This document shows positions 6,991 to 15,628 of a DNA stretch of 25,088 nt, one piece after another. A program made the translations under genes and the position numbers. Within the stretch, counting starts at the first letter, position 1. Each line of letters starts with the position of its first letter. The notes under the pieces are model-generated. The model was not told where the DNA came from and searched no databases. It saw nothing but the letters and a program-made list of their open reading frames with translations. Origin of the DNA: a virus; the IMG/VR virus record IMGVR_UViG_3300037587_000099, positions 1-25,088 of that record; one strand, 5' to 3'.

Positions 6991-9900
6991 CTATTTGTTT
7001 CTATCCGGGCCCTCAGTGACCGCTTGATAAATTTTCTTAAGTGGTGAGCCTGTTTCTTTGCCCTGCGTGTTGCTGTCGATAAAGTCCATGATCCGGGTTA
7101 CATTGCCAACGCCAGGAACAGGAACGACTGTGGTAACAAGCTTGATTATATCACTTGTTCCCTTTAATGTCGTTTGCTTACCTTCAGCCAGGGAAACCAA
7201 TTCATTTATAAACCGAGATGGCACTTCTTGACCGCCGCCGACAATCGTCTTAGGAGCAAACCCACTGAATGAACCGGCTATCTCTCTGACAAACGGAAGT
7301 GTTCCAGCCATGAAGTAAACATACCGCTTAACTAACCACTCAGTGAATGCTTCATCGCTGTCATCGTCTGGATAATCCATAATAATCACAGCCGATAAAA
7401 CAGCCGTTATAATTGGTGTGGCAAATAAAGCTTTGAAACTGTCCATGTCGAATTTCTGCAAACCACTGGTAGACTTGTAAATTCGCTGGTAGTAAGCATT
7501 AAACCAGCTACCGAATAAGGTAAATATACGCATCCACTCGGTTTGATTTTTACTGAACCATGCGCCTAAGTGTAAGTCACTACCTGATCCAACAGACTCG
7601 GCCACGGCACTGTCAGCCTCGCTAGCTGCGCGTTTGTCATCGCCATGAAGCTCAAACCTTGCTTCGTATTTTGCCAGCCAAGTTGGGTAAGCTAAAGTCG
7701 CGTCAACCATGGTCTGAAACATAAAACCCTTACGCCCTAATTTATCCCAGGCATGATGGAAGGATCCTTTAATTTCAATGCTTCTTAAAAAGTCGCTGGC
7801 TTCTTTGTTTACTAACGATGCTCTGTCTCTCATAAACTCTGACCGGTCATCAACAAAATTAATCAGATCTTGCCTTTCGTTTGAGATAAATCGTTGGGCC
7901 GCGCCAACAAAAGGAACCACTCCAACTTCCTCAACTACCGGCGCAATCGCTGATACCTGCTGAACCACGTTACGAATACTGAAAGCAAGATGTTTATAGA
8001 CAGCCGCCTTTCTGAGTAACTTGGCAATGCCAGCTAATGCCTGATCGCTTTCGCGCTGCTGTCTATTCGCCACTGTGCTTTCAATGTTGCCCACAAACGC
8101 CTTGTAGAAGCCCTCACCGTGATAAGTCTCAATTGCTGCCACGATATCAGGATGGTTAATAATACTCTGTATCTTGCGCCCTACTTCAGCAAAGGCTATA
8201 AAATGAGTGTTCTCTTCTAAAGCTTGGCTAATATTTGTGGTGTACAGCTTAACCGGCTTACCGCCGCCCCCAACTCTTGCATGTAACGAACCGGCTTTAG
8301 TTGGTACCACTGAGGTTAAATCTGTTTTCCTCGCCTCTTCTAATTTCTCTGTTTTGGTAGACGAATAGATTAACCGCATGTGCCCGCCGGTCATCTCAAT
8401 GCCGTTAATAGCAAATGGTGTAGGGTCAAGTTTGGTTGGTGAGACTCCGTACATATTGACGGATGCTTTACTTAGTTCCGGCCATTGCGTTTCATTGACC
8501 TTCCACACTGAGTTAACCGTTCTGATTTGGTCGTTAGTTAAGTCGGCAAGAATTCGGCTCACATCGCCATCAGTTAAACCGTAACCATCTCGTATGGCAT
8601 CACGGCTTGACTCGGTTCCCCAGTAGACGGCCATCATAAAGCGAGACTCTGTGTTAACGTCTAAAGTCAGACCGCTATCAAGTACATAGGTTTTATCATC
8701 AGTCCTCACCAATCCTATGCGATGAATATCACCTAACTCGGTTTCGAATATTTCATATAACTCACGGCCTAATCTGATTTTCTCGCTGTTGGCAGCTTCG
8801 ATCACCCGGTAGATCTCTTTGTCAGCCAAGCCCTCTTCTTTCTGCTCCTTGAAATTACCATCGAGTTTTCTGATTAAGTTTCTAAGCGATGGGATTTTAT
8901 TAACTAAAGTGCTGAATTTAATCTTGGCCTCAAGTCCTTTTTGCGGAATCCCCCTGGTGCCTTTAACTTTGTTGCCACCGTTTTTAATAATCGAATCTTT
9001 GATTGACTCAACTAAAGCCGCTTGCTCTGCTTTGCCTAAGTCAGACATTACCCCGCCAACATAACGAAGGTGGCGCAACATCTCATGTAACCCTTGCAGG
9101 TCTTGAGCGGTTAAATCATTAAAAGTCGGAACCACCAGGTTAGGCAATGCACCGTCTTGCTTGGCTTGAAGTGCTTTAATCAGGTTGATGTCGAGCAATT
9201 CAATGGCGACATATTGATTTGGATCATTAATCTGCGTGTTGTACCAGTCAACAATCTGACCTAAAGCTAACGCCCGGTCTGTATTCACTCTCATATCATA
9301 CAAATTAGCCAGGGTTTTCATGTTGTGAACGTACTCAGGGTTAACCTGTTTGGTGTTGTATTCTCGTGTTTGGGTAGACTTGATATACTTACGCTGCTTG
9401 ACCATTCGCTCTTTAGTGTCAACGGCCTCACGGTACATATAGTGGTTAGCTAATTGCTGAACCTTGGCAATGTATTGGCTTTCCTTATCTGTGGCTGTCA
9501 CGGCTTGCTGAGCCGCTTTAATCTCTGCCCTGTAATACTTGTTAGGCTTTATTTCCTTAAAGTTCATTGAGCCGATTAAAGTCTTAGCTTCAGCTTTTAA
9601 ATAGGCCCGGTTAATTTTGTTGGCTCGCTCTGGTTTGAGCGCTTTGATTTCGTCCAGAAGTAACTGTGCTTGCGCATCATTATGGATCGCTTCACGCGCT
9701 TCATCCTCAATCGAGCCGTCATTTAAAATGTCTCCATACTTTTCAACCATACGAGCTTCAGCCGCATCATTGGCCGCTTTCTTTAATGGTTCAACACTGA
9801 CCATCTCATTAATCATAGCTTCAACGTTGGAATATCCATGCATCTCGGAATACTCTTGTGGATCAACGCCACCCTTCTTTAATTTGCCGATTAACCGCCC

Positions 9901-12900
9901 TGGCATCTTGGTGAAGCCCATTATCTCTTTAACGGCATCATAGTCCATCGGGAACTCTTTGGTGTCGTTTAAAATGCTGTACACAGGCTCTTGAGATAAC
10001 CGCTCTGTCTCCTCGTCAATTAACGGTTGCTTTTCCTCGTTCCACTCAGCAGTTTTGCGCCGGGTTAACTCTTTCATCAACTTAGTGTCGAGCGTTTCAG
10101 TGGCGCGATTCTTGGCTTTTAACTGCCTTGCCTGATATGCCTCCCACTCTGCATCGCTCATTCCTGACTGTTCTTTAGATTTAAAGAATTGGTCATAAGC
10201 AGGGTTAGCTGTTGCTAGTTCAATCTCAGCTTCAGTGGCTAACATGCGATCAAACACTTCGGTTATCTCAGGGGTTAACTCGGCACGTTGTAACCTTGGA
10301 TCGGTCAATGATTGATAGATACGGGTTAGCCAGCGCTTAAATGCTGCAAAAGCATCTCTAAGGGCTAACGATGGCGCTTTACCTTCGCGCAAGTAAACCT
10401 CGAATGCTTCAGCAAATTTTTCGTGTTGCTCCCGTCCAATATTAGGGAAGCTATCTACACCTAAGAAATTAAGAATTGCTTGCTGGTCATCGCCAAAATA
10501 TTTAACACCAAACTCGTTAGATAGCTTTGCTTCCATATCCAAAAACAAATGCGCCGACTCGTGAAGGAATGACGATAGGTCGCTTGCTTGGTGAAGTTTG
10601 ATTATAGATTCTTCGGGTAATAACTGGATTGTGGCGCGAGTTTTTGTGTCAGCTTCTTGCTTTAATGTTACCGGCTCGCGGTACATTGACTCGCTAATTT
10701 CAAAGTCTTTGTTTTTGCCCTTGTTTTCCACGAAACCAAATCGCTTGTAAAATCCAATAAGTCGTTTCTTGTTGCCACCAAAATCAGCGGATGGCGTTAA
10801 TGATATAGTCTTACCGGTAGAGTCAGCGTATTGATTTAACTGGTTCATAACCGCTGTGCCAACGCCTGTATCTCGCTGGTCATCCGGTACGATTATTTTA
10901 TCTAGCGTTATCTTGTCGCCCTTTTCATTAACGGTTATCTTAACACCTTGGGCTTTTGCGGATTGCTTTATTGAGTCAAGTGTTGCGCCAGCCTGAGCCA
11001 ATAACACCGCGCTTTCTTTGAGGTCGGGATCGAAGGCTGCGTTTACTGAGCGGATTTTGGATGGGTCGAAAGTTAATGCTATTTCTAAGTCTTTAACGGT
11101 ATAAACAATCCCATCCTTACCGCTATCGCTGGCGTGTCTAGCTTCGTTGCCTAAAACATCATCCAGATCCAGCACCTCAAAAACTTCATCTGATGATAAA
11201 CTATCTACCCAATCATTAAACGGCTGATCTTGGTAAGATTCAAACGAGTCATAAACCTCTTTTAAATGTTGATCACCATCTATTATTTCATAATTATTTT
11301 TATCTAAATAAAGAGGTATTACATCGCCCCCGGTACCAGTAAACGATTCAGCATCCTCTTTGAGATTTATTGTGTATATGGCTGGTTGTCCTTGCGTACC
11401 ATAGTTTTCACCAAACCTAGTCAAATCAAACTCTTTAATATCAAGAGCTGTTTCGCTTCCATGATACATTACTTTATCAGTATCAAAACCCATATCTTTA
11501 GCGCGACTAATTCGCGCATCGGTTGACATATCCAAGCCTTTAGAAATCGCTTGATCACGTTCTTGTTGCTCTAAAACATCACCGCCAACTTGTTCAGCAG
11601 CGGGACCAACAATAGATAGCCCCATCATTTCGTAGATTTCTTTAGGCGACTTACCGGTTTGTTCAGCTTTAACCGTGACGTATGCGGGAATGATCGCCGC
11701 GCTATAACGTGCGGTTGCCTCGCTTTGTCTGCCAGTGGCGACTATCTGATCTTTAACTTCTTCGTAAATGGTTTCTGATTCGGTTTTTAATTCCTGGTTC
11801 TTTTCGGCACGCTCAAGCAATGACTTGATGGTTAAATCTTCGTCCTTTTCTATTTGTGCCGGGGTTAATGTTTCGTCGCTCATCTTCATATGAGGACGCA
11901 AGGTTGACATTAAATCTTCGTTGGGCGCGATGTCGGCGGCGAATTGCTCCATATCAATAGCAACATCAGTTCCTAAACCAGTGATTTGATTGGTGATATA
12001 AGGCGGTAATTCAACGCCTGAATTAACAACTTCAATTAACGGGTCACTGGAAATCAACACTTGCTTGTCAGTATCAAGACCCTTCAGAAACATTCTAAAC
12101 CGATCTTCTTTGCGGCCCCTGGTCAAGCTTGATTGTGCGAAAGCAGCAATAGTGTCAATGGTGTTTTGCTCACCAGCAGACATTAAAGCAGTTTCTACAT
12201 TACGCTGTGCGCGACTTGCTAAAGCTTCGACTGTTGCAGTGGTACCACGAATGATACCGCCCATGCCGCCACCAGCAACTAAACCGGCTAATTGGCGATC
12301 AGCCATTTCAGTAAGCGACAGGTCTTTTTTGGTGCCAACGGTTTCACCTAAATATTCAATGCCCTCTTGGATGAATTCAGTGCCAGCCTCGACAGCCGCC
12401 GCGCCGCCCGTTGCTTTAAGCGCTGTTTTTAAATCGGTTACGCCACCTTTGCCTAATACGACTTTACCGGCCACTCTTTCAATTAGAGACACTGCGACAG
12501 CAGGAACCAATGAAGTAACCAGATCTAAACTGGTAACGTCTTTACGCTCATCGTTCTTTGCGCGTTCTTCTGCTATTTCCTCGGTTCGAGATGAAACGTA
12601 AGCGGGTAAGGTATAAACCGCCGCTAACATATCAGGCAAAGATTGAACGCCTTGCTCTACAATATAACCAGCTAAGGTCTTAGGGTTCATATCGCCTTTG
12701 AATCTCTCCCAGGTAAAGCTCGGTTGATAACCAAAGCCGTCACCCTCTGAAATAGCCTTGCCGATACCTTGAAGTAAATTAGGTGAGTCACTTGGAATGT
12801 CCCATGACCAGCTAACGCCATCATCACCAATGATAATACCGGGGTTTGGAACGCCCTTACTATCCAGGTAATCTTCGAAGTTTTTACCAATGGTGCCGGT

Positions 12901-13305
12901 GAATTCAATTAAGTTACCGGTTAAAGTGTTGACCCGGCTTAATGCGCCCCGGCCAATGTTAGAAAAGAACCCTATTTCTGAATCTCGTACAGCCCCTTCA
13001 ATGCCTTTTAAGTTATCGATGTCATCAATTGATACTCTGCTATTCCTGTCATCAGTTAAGTACTTAGATAGCTTAGGATAGCCCGTTGTATCGATTAAAT
13101 CAGTTCGCTCTCTGCGCTTAATCTCAGGCAGGTTGTTTTCCACGGTATCGGTTGGTAGATTGCGAGACTCAGCAAGCGTTATAATCTCAGCTTGTTGATC
13201 AGGGTTCATGAAAGAGGCGCGATTAATGTTAGGACGTGCGTTATCTGCTGGGCCTAATTGCTCATCAAGTAGCGCATCAATGTTAATCTCTTTGTTTTTT
13301 GGCAT
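6991..13305 (-). CDS. Giant polyvalent internal virion protein with ART, GNAT and zincin domains
   Basis: This is the largest gene in the window (2104 aa), starting 23 bases inside the preceding gene's end. Visible regions: Gly/Ala-rich hydrophobic patches (about 262-285, 341-363), candidates for membrane insertion. ADP-ribosyltransferase-like domain of the ART-PolyVal type (about 600-760): GFDTDKVMYHGS, AIYT, GDVIPLYL, then FDPSKIRSVNAAFDPD. GNAT-like acetyltransferase (about 785-877): RDTGVG acetyl-CoA loop (811-816) and RLIGFYKRFGFVE. Zincin (about 903-1000): HESAH (His915, Glu916, His919) with Glu966 or Glu969 as possible third ligand. A long charged helical region follows, then an LPD38-like C-terminus (about 1890-1945, FTLFGSWFNAYY) and hydrophobic segments 1957-1978 and 1995-2017. 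It occupies the place of T7 gp16, so it is likely packed in the head and ejected. Its activities are inferred from motifs. Confidence 0.85.
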   Translation of the reverse strand: MPKNKEINIDALLDEQLGPADNARPNINRASFMNPDQQAEIITLAESRNLPTDTVENNLPEIKRRERTDLIDTTGYPKLSKYLTDDRNSRVSIDDIDNLKGIEGAVRDSEIGFFSNIGRGALSRVNTLTGNLIEFTGTIGKNFEDYLDSKGVPNPGIIIGDDGVSWSWDIPSDSPNLLQGIGKAISEGDGFGYQPSFTWERFKGDMNPKTLAGYIVEQGVQSLPDMLAAVYTLPAYVSSRTEEIAEERAKNDERKDVTSLDLVTSLVPAVAVSLIERVAGKVVLGKGGVTDLKTALKATGGAAAVEAGTEFIQEGIEYLGETVGTKKDLSLTEMADRQLAGLVAGGGMGGIIRGTTATVEALASRAQRNVETALMSAGEQNTIDTIAAFAQSSLTRGRKEDRFRMFLKGLDTDKQVLISSDPLIEVVNSGVELPPYITNQITGLGTDVAIDMEQFAADIAPNEDLMSTLRPHMKMSDETLTPAQIEKDEDLTIKSLLERAEKNQELKTESETIYEEVKDQIVATGRQSEATARYSAAIIPAYVTVKAEQTGKSPKEIYEMMGLSIVGPAAEQVGGDVLEQQERDQAISKGLDMSTDARISRAKDMGFDTDKVMYHGSETALDIKEFDLTRFGENYGTQGQPAIYTINLKEDAESFTGTGGDVIPLYLDKNNYEIIDGDQHLKEVYDSFESYQDQPFNDWVDSLSSDEVFEVLDLDDVLGNEARHASDSGKDGIVYTVKDLEIALTFDPSKIRSVNAAFDPDLKESAVLLAQAGATLDSIKQSAKAQGVKITVNEKGDKITLDKIIVPDDQRDTGVGTAVMNQLNQYADSTGKTISLTPSADFGGNKKRLIGFYKRFGFVENKGKNKDFEISESMYREPVTLKQEADTKTRATIQLLPEESIIKLHQASDLSSFLHESAHLFLDMEAKLSNEFGVKYFGDDQQAILNFLGVDSFPNIGREQHEKFAEAFEVYLREGKAPSLALRDAFAAFKRWLTRIYQSLTDPRLQRAELTPEITEVFDRMLATEAEIELATANPAYDQFFKSKEQSGMSDAEWEAYQARQLKAKNRATETLDTKLMKELTRRKTAEWNEEKQPLIDEETERLSQEPVYSILNDTKEFPMDYDAVKEIMGFTKMPGRLIGKLKKGGVDPQEYSEMHGYSNVEAMINEMVSVEPLKKAANDAAEARMVEKYGDILNDGSIEDEAREAIHNDAQAQLLLDEIKALKPERANKINRAYLKAEAKTLIGSMNFKEIKPNKYYRAEIKAAQQAVTATDKESQYIAKVQQLANHYMYREAVDTKERMVKQRKYIKSTQTREYNTKQVNPEYVHNMKTLANLYDMRVNTDRALALGQIVDWYNTQINDPNQYVAIELLDINLIKALQAKQDGALPNLVVPTFNDLTAQDLQGLHEMLRHLRYVGGVMSDLGKAEQAALVESIKDSIIKNGGNKVKGTRGIPQKGLEAKIKFSTLVNKIPSLRNLIRKLDGNFKEQKEEGLADKEIYRVIEAANSEKIRLGRELYEIFETELGDIHRIGLVRTDDKTYVLDSGLTLDVNTESRFMMAVYWGTESSRDAIRDGYGLTDGDVSRILADLTNDQIRTVNSVWKVNETQWPELSKASVNMYGVSPTKLDPTPFAINGIEMTGGHMRLIYSSTKTEKLEEARKTDLTSVVPTKAGSLHARVGGGGKPVKLYTTNISQALEENTHFIAFAEVGRKIQSIINHPDIVAAIETYHGEGFYKAFVGNIESTVANRQQRESDQALAGIAKLLRKAAVYKHLAFSIRNVVQQVSAIAPVVEEVGVVPFVGAAQRFISNERQDLINFVDDRSEFMRDRASLVNKEASDFLRSIEIKGSFHHAWDKLGRKGFMFQTMVDATLAYPTWLAKYEARFELHGDDKRAASEADSAVAESVGSGSDLHLGAWFSKNQTEWMRIFTLFGSWFNAYYQRIYKSTSGLQKFDMDSFKALFATPIITAVLSAVIIMDYPDDDSDEAFTEWLVKRYVYFMAGTLPFVREIAGSFSGFAPKTIVGGGQEVPSRFINELVSLAEGKQTTLKGTSDIIKLVTTVVPVPGVGNVTRIMDFIDSNTQGKETGSPLKKIYQAVTEGPDRNK

Positions 13306-14854
13306 TCTGGTAAGTCTCTAAGAATAATTCTGGTGAAGGATCTACACCCCTATTAAAGTACGCATCAACAATCGCTCTGAACAATTCAGGATCATCATCT
13401 TCAATCGTGCCTATAACTTGCTGCTTCTCGTCATCTGTCATTTGGAACAACGGCTTGGTGCCGCCCCACCACCAGCTAGTATCAAATTGCAATAATAACC
13501 GGTCCATTTGTTTATCGACTTGATCATCTGGCGGTAACTTGCCTTGGTTTTCAAATTGGTAGTTCATGTACCAATCATCCATATCGCCTGATAGTTTTGA
13601 TTTAGCTGTTTTGTCTACTATCTGCGCGTTCTGAAGTTTAGCGTTCATGCGCTGTTGGGTGGATAGCATTGACTTAATCTCAACCGGCATCTCTCCCTTC
13701 TGGCTTATTTTTGACCACTGGTTAAATGATGTTTCATTTAACTTGTCGGTGTTGGCCATGAAGAATTCGCGCAACTCACGATACTTTCCGGACTGCTCTA
13801 ATCCGTGAAGTGTATCAATTGTGTCTCTGTCGCTTACTGAGCGAGACTTACCAACTGATGAAGCCTGAGCGTTGAATAAGCTATTTTGCTGCTGTGGCGT
13901 TAATACAGCGAGCTTGTCGGCGGGAATGTCATCAACAGTAATATCACCCTGCCGAATAGGAAGGAAGAACTCTTCAAACACTTCTGAGCGCTCTTCGGTT
14001 TCGATTTCCTGTTGCTTGCCGTACATGTAATCAAACCTGCGCTCTACTTCTTTACGTAATCGCTCGTCCTTAATATTGCCTGACTTTTCCATGGCCTCGC
14101 TACGGTCCATATCTGCCAGTAAGTACTCATCGACAGTATCAACAGCCTTTTGTGCAAAGCTTGCCTCTTCTGCCTGCCGGGTAAGTAATGCGCGAGTATC
14201 ACTAGGTAAATCATTAGCCCATGGCTGCTTTAATGCTTCAACCCGGTCTTTAGGTGCCATCATCTTTAATCGACCGGTAGCCGCATCGGTTTTCCATTGC
14301 TGCTTGATTTTACCGGCCTGCTCGTTAGAGTAATAACCCATCGATACAGCAGAGTCTAACCTGGCGTTGACTGTTTGCCTTGCGGTAGTCACATCTTCAG
14401 GCGAGCCGGTTAAGGTCATTTCTCGCAAGCTGTTAAGGCTATCGTTTACACTATTGCGCTCGAAGTCTTTTTCCTTGCCAAAAGCCACATCTTTCATGCG
14501 CTCTTTGCCCTGCTCTATGCGTAATCTGTTTCTTTGCAAAAACTCAGCTCTGACTCGTGGGTTAGTTATACTCATAGATACTTTGGCGAGACCTTTGTCC
14601 ACGTTGGACGTGTAGCGCTCGCCAATAGTTTTATAGTCTTCATCTTGATCATAAGCGTTATCCTGTTTGTTTTTAAGGATAAGGAAGTCTGATTCTGCTT
14701 TGGATGATTCATAGCGATCGCGCTCGTCAACCATGCCCCGTAGCGCCTGAGCTAACTCAGTTGGGGCAAAATTACGAGTATCAATAGAGGTTACTTGACG
14801 CTGGCCGCTGGCGATTGTTCTTGATATGCTTGCCGCGCTAGGTATCTTAGCCAC
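13283..14854 (-). CDS. Internal virion protein, T7 gp15-position (523 aa)
   Basis: A long, highly charged, almost wholly helical protein with no signal or membrane segment, lying between a gp14-like gene and the giant polyvalent gene: the place of the ejection-core protein gp15 in T7-like and related podoviruses. Helical repeat-like stretches include YYSNEQAGKIKQQW (about 174-187), and a Trp cluster DTSWWWGG lies near the C-terminus. The start is GTG at 14854, 6 bases after an AGGGGG site; a TTG one codon upstream (14857) is also possible. The first codons overlap the preceding gene's stop by 8 bases and its last codons overlap the next gene by 23, so all three are coupled. A role in a core or tunnel is inferred from context. 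Confidence 0.75.
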   Translation of the reverse strand: MAKIPSAASISRTIASGQRQVTSIDTRNFAPTELAQALRGMVDERDRYESSKAESDFLILKNKQDNAYDQDEDYKTIGERYTSNVDKGLAKVSMSITNPRVRAEFLQRNRLRIEQGKERMKDVAFGKEKDFERNSVNDSLNSLREMTLTGSPEDVTTARQTVNARLDSAVSMGYYSNEQAGKIKQQWKTDAATGRLKMMAPKDRVEALKQPWANDLPSDTRALLTRQAEEASFAQKAVDTVDEYLLADMDRSEAMEKSGNIKDERLRKEVERRFDYMYGKQQEIETEERSEVFEEFFLPIRQGDITVDDIPADKLAVLTPQQQNSLFNAQASSVGKSRSVSDRDTIDTLHGLEQSGKYRELREFFMANTDKLNETSFNQWSKISQKGEMPVEIKSMLSTQQRMNAKLQNAQIVDKTAKSKLSGDMDDWYMNYQFENQGKLPPDDQVDKQMDRLLLQFDTSWWWGGTKPLFQMTDDEKQQVIGTIEDDDPELFRAIVDAYFNRGVDPSPELFLETYQNAKKQRD

Positions 14855-15293
14855 CAAAAACCCCCTCTTGAGCGCCGGTTAGTATTGTACTTAGGGCTTT
14901 GCGCTGGCCTTTTTTCTTGGCCATTTTACCTTCAATTCTTACGCTCTTAGCTGCCAGATCCATTCCTTTCGCTTGCTCTTCAGCCTCGAATAATGCAGTC
15001 AAAGCGTTGTAATCTGTAGCCTGTTTTAGCCCTGCTAATTGCTCAATAGAGCCAGCATCAAAAGCGCCACCGCCCGCCGCCATCTGAGCGATAGCGTCTG
15101 ACTCAAGTACCCGGCCCTTGCGAAGTCCTTCCTGTGTTTGTCTTGTGCCTGATGCGCGTTTAGCTTTGGCGTTTCGTTCTATTTGTTGAGCCTTGAACTT
15201 AGCGGCTTTATCGGCACCGCCACCACCAACTAAGTTTGACACTGAGCTGAATAGTGTAGAGCCAAGCCCTAGCGGATCTTTTATGGAATCCAT
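14847..15293 (-). CDS. T7 gp14-like internal virion core protein
   Basis: The 148-aa product has a Gly-rich N-terminal hydrophobic stretch (about 8-27, GLGSTLFSSVSNLVGGGG), then Ala/Lys/Arg/Gln-rich helices with an AGGGAF turn near the middle and a Lys-rich tail. This texture (short apolar N-terminus followed by a long Ala-rich coiled region) is typical of the gp14 family, whose T7 member leaves the virion during infection and forms a pore in the outer membrane. The start ATG 15293 overlaps the upstream gene by 13 bases, with GGAA upstream. The neighbouring order gp13-like, this gene, 523-aa and 2104-aa supports the assignment better than the sequence alone. Confidence 0.7.
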   Translation of the reverse strand: MDSIKDPLGLGSTLFSSVSNLVGGGGADKAAKFKAQQIERNAKAKRASGTRQTQEGLRKGRVLESDAIAQMAAGGGAFDAGSIEQLAGLKQATDYNALTALFEAEEQAKGMDLAAKSVRIEGKMAKKKGQRKALSTILTGAQEGVFGG

Positions 15294-15628
15294 ACATATT
15301 TCCTATCATTCATTAGCTCAAACCCTATTCGTTCAAGTACTTTAGTTGAATTATACTCTTTTTCGCTAGCGATTGCATAAACCGGCATGTCGTAGTTTTT
15401 AAGAATATCCTTAAACGTGTTGATGACTTCAATTATTGTTTTAGGATGCTTTCTTAATTCGTCTTCCATTCTACTAAAAGCCTGTAGCGGCCTAGTGTGA
15501 AGAACACCGGCAATGCCTATAACTTTACCGTCTAATTCAACAGCGTAGCCCCTAACAGTCTTACCCATGCTATTAAATTCGCCTAAGTCAGATTTTTTAA
15601 GAGGTCGTATTTTAGGAGTCTCTGACAT
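15281..15628 (-). CDS. GNAT-fold virion-associated protein, T7 gp13-like
   Basis: This 115-aa protein opens with IRPLKKSDLGEF, the usual first strand and helix of GNAT acetyltransferases. It continues with TVRGYAVELDGKVIGIAGVL, the central strands beta2-beta4, then VYAIASEKEYNSTKVLERIGF, the closing strand/helix with the common xxxLexiGF ending. The classical Q/RxxGxG/A acetyl-CoA loop is not clear and the protein is short, so catalysis is doubtful. T7 gp13, a virion assembly protein at the same relative position, has the same kind of reduced GNAT fold. Its start (ATG 15628) overlaps the nozzle gene by 17 bases. A structural or assembly role is more likely than enzymatic acetylation. Confidence 0.75.
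   Translation of the reverse strand: MSETPKIRPLKKSDLGEFNSMGKTVRGYAVELDGKVIGIAGVLHTRPLQAFSRMEDELRKHPKTIIEVINTFKDILKNYDMPVYAIASEKEYNSTKVLERIGFELMNDRKYVWIP

Noticed and set aside
12065-12601. Plus-strand open frame of 178 codons
   Set aside because: It lies wholly inside the 2104-aa minus-strand gene, has Ser/Ala-rich antisense-type composition and no ribosome site; it is a shadow frame.
15281-15628. GNAT protein as an active acetyltransferase that modifies host or phage proteins
   Set aside because: The acetyl-CoA loop is not clear, the protein is short and it sits at the T7 gp13 position; a structural role is more economical.
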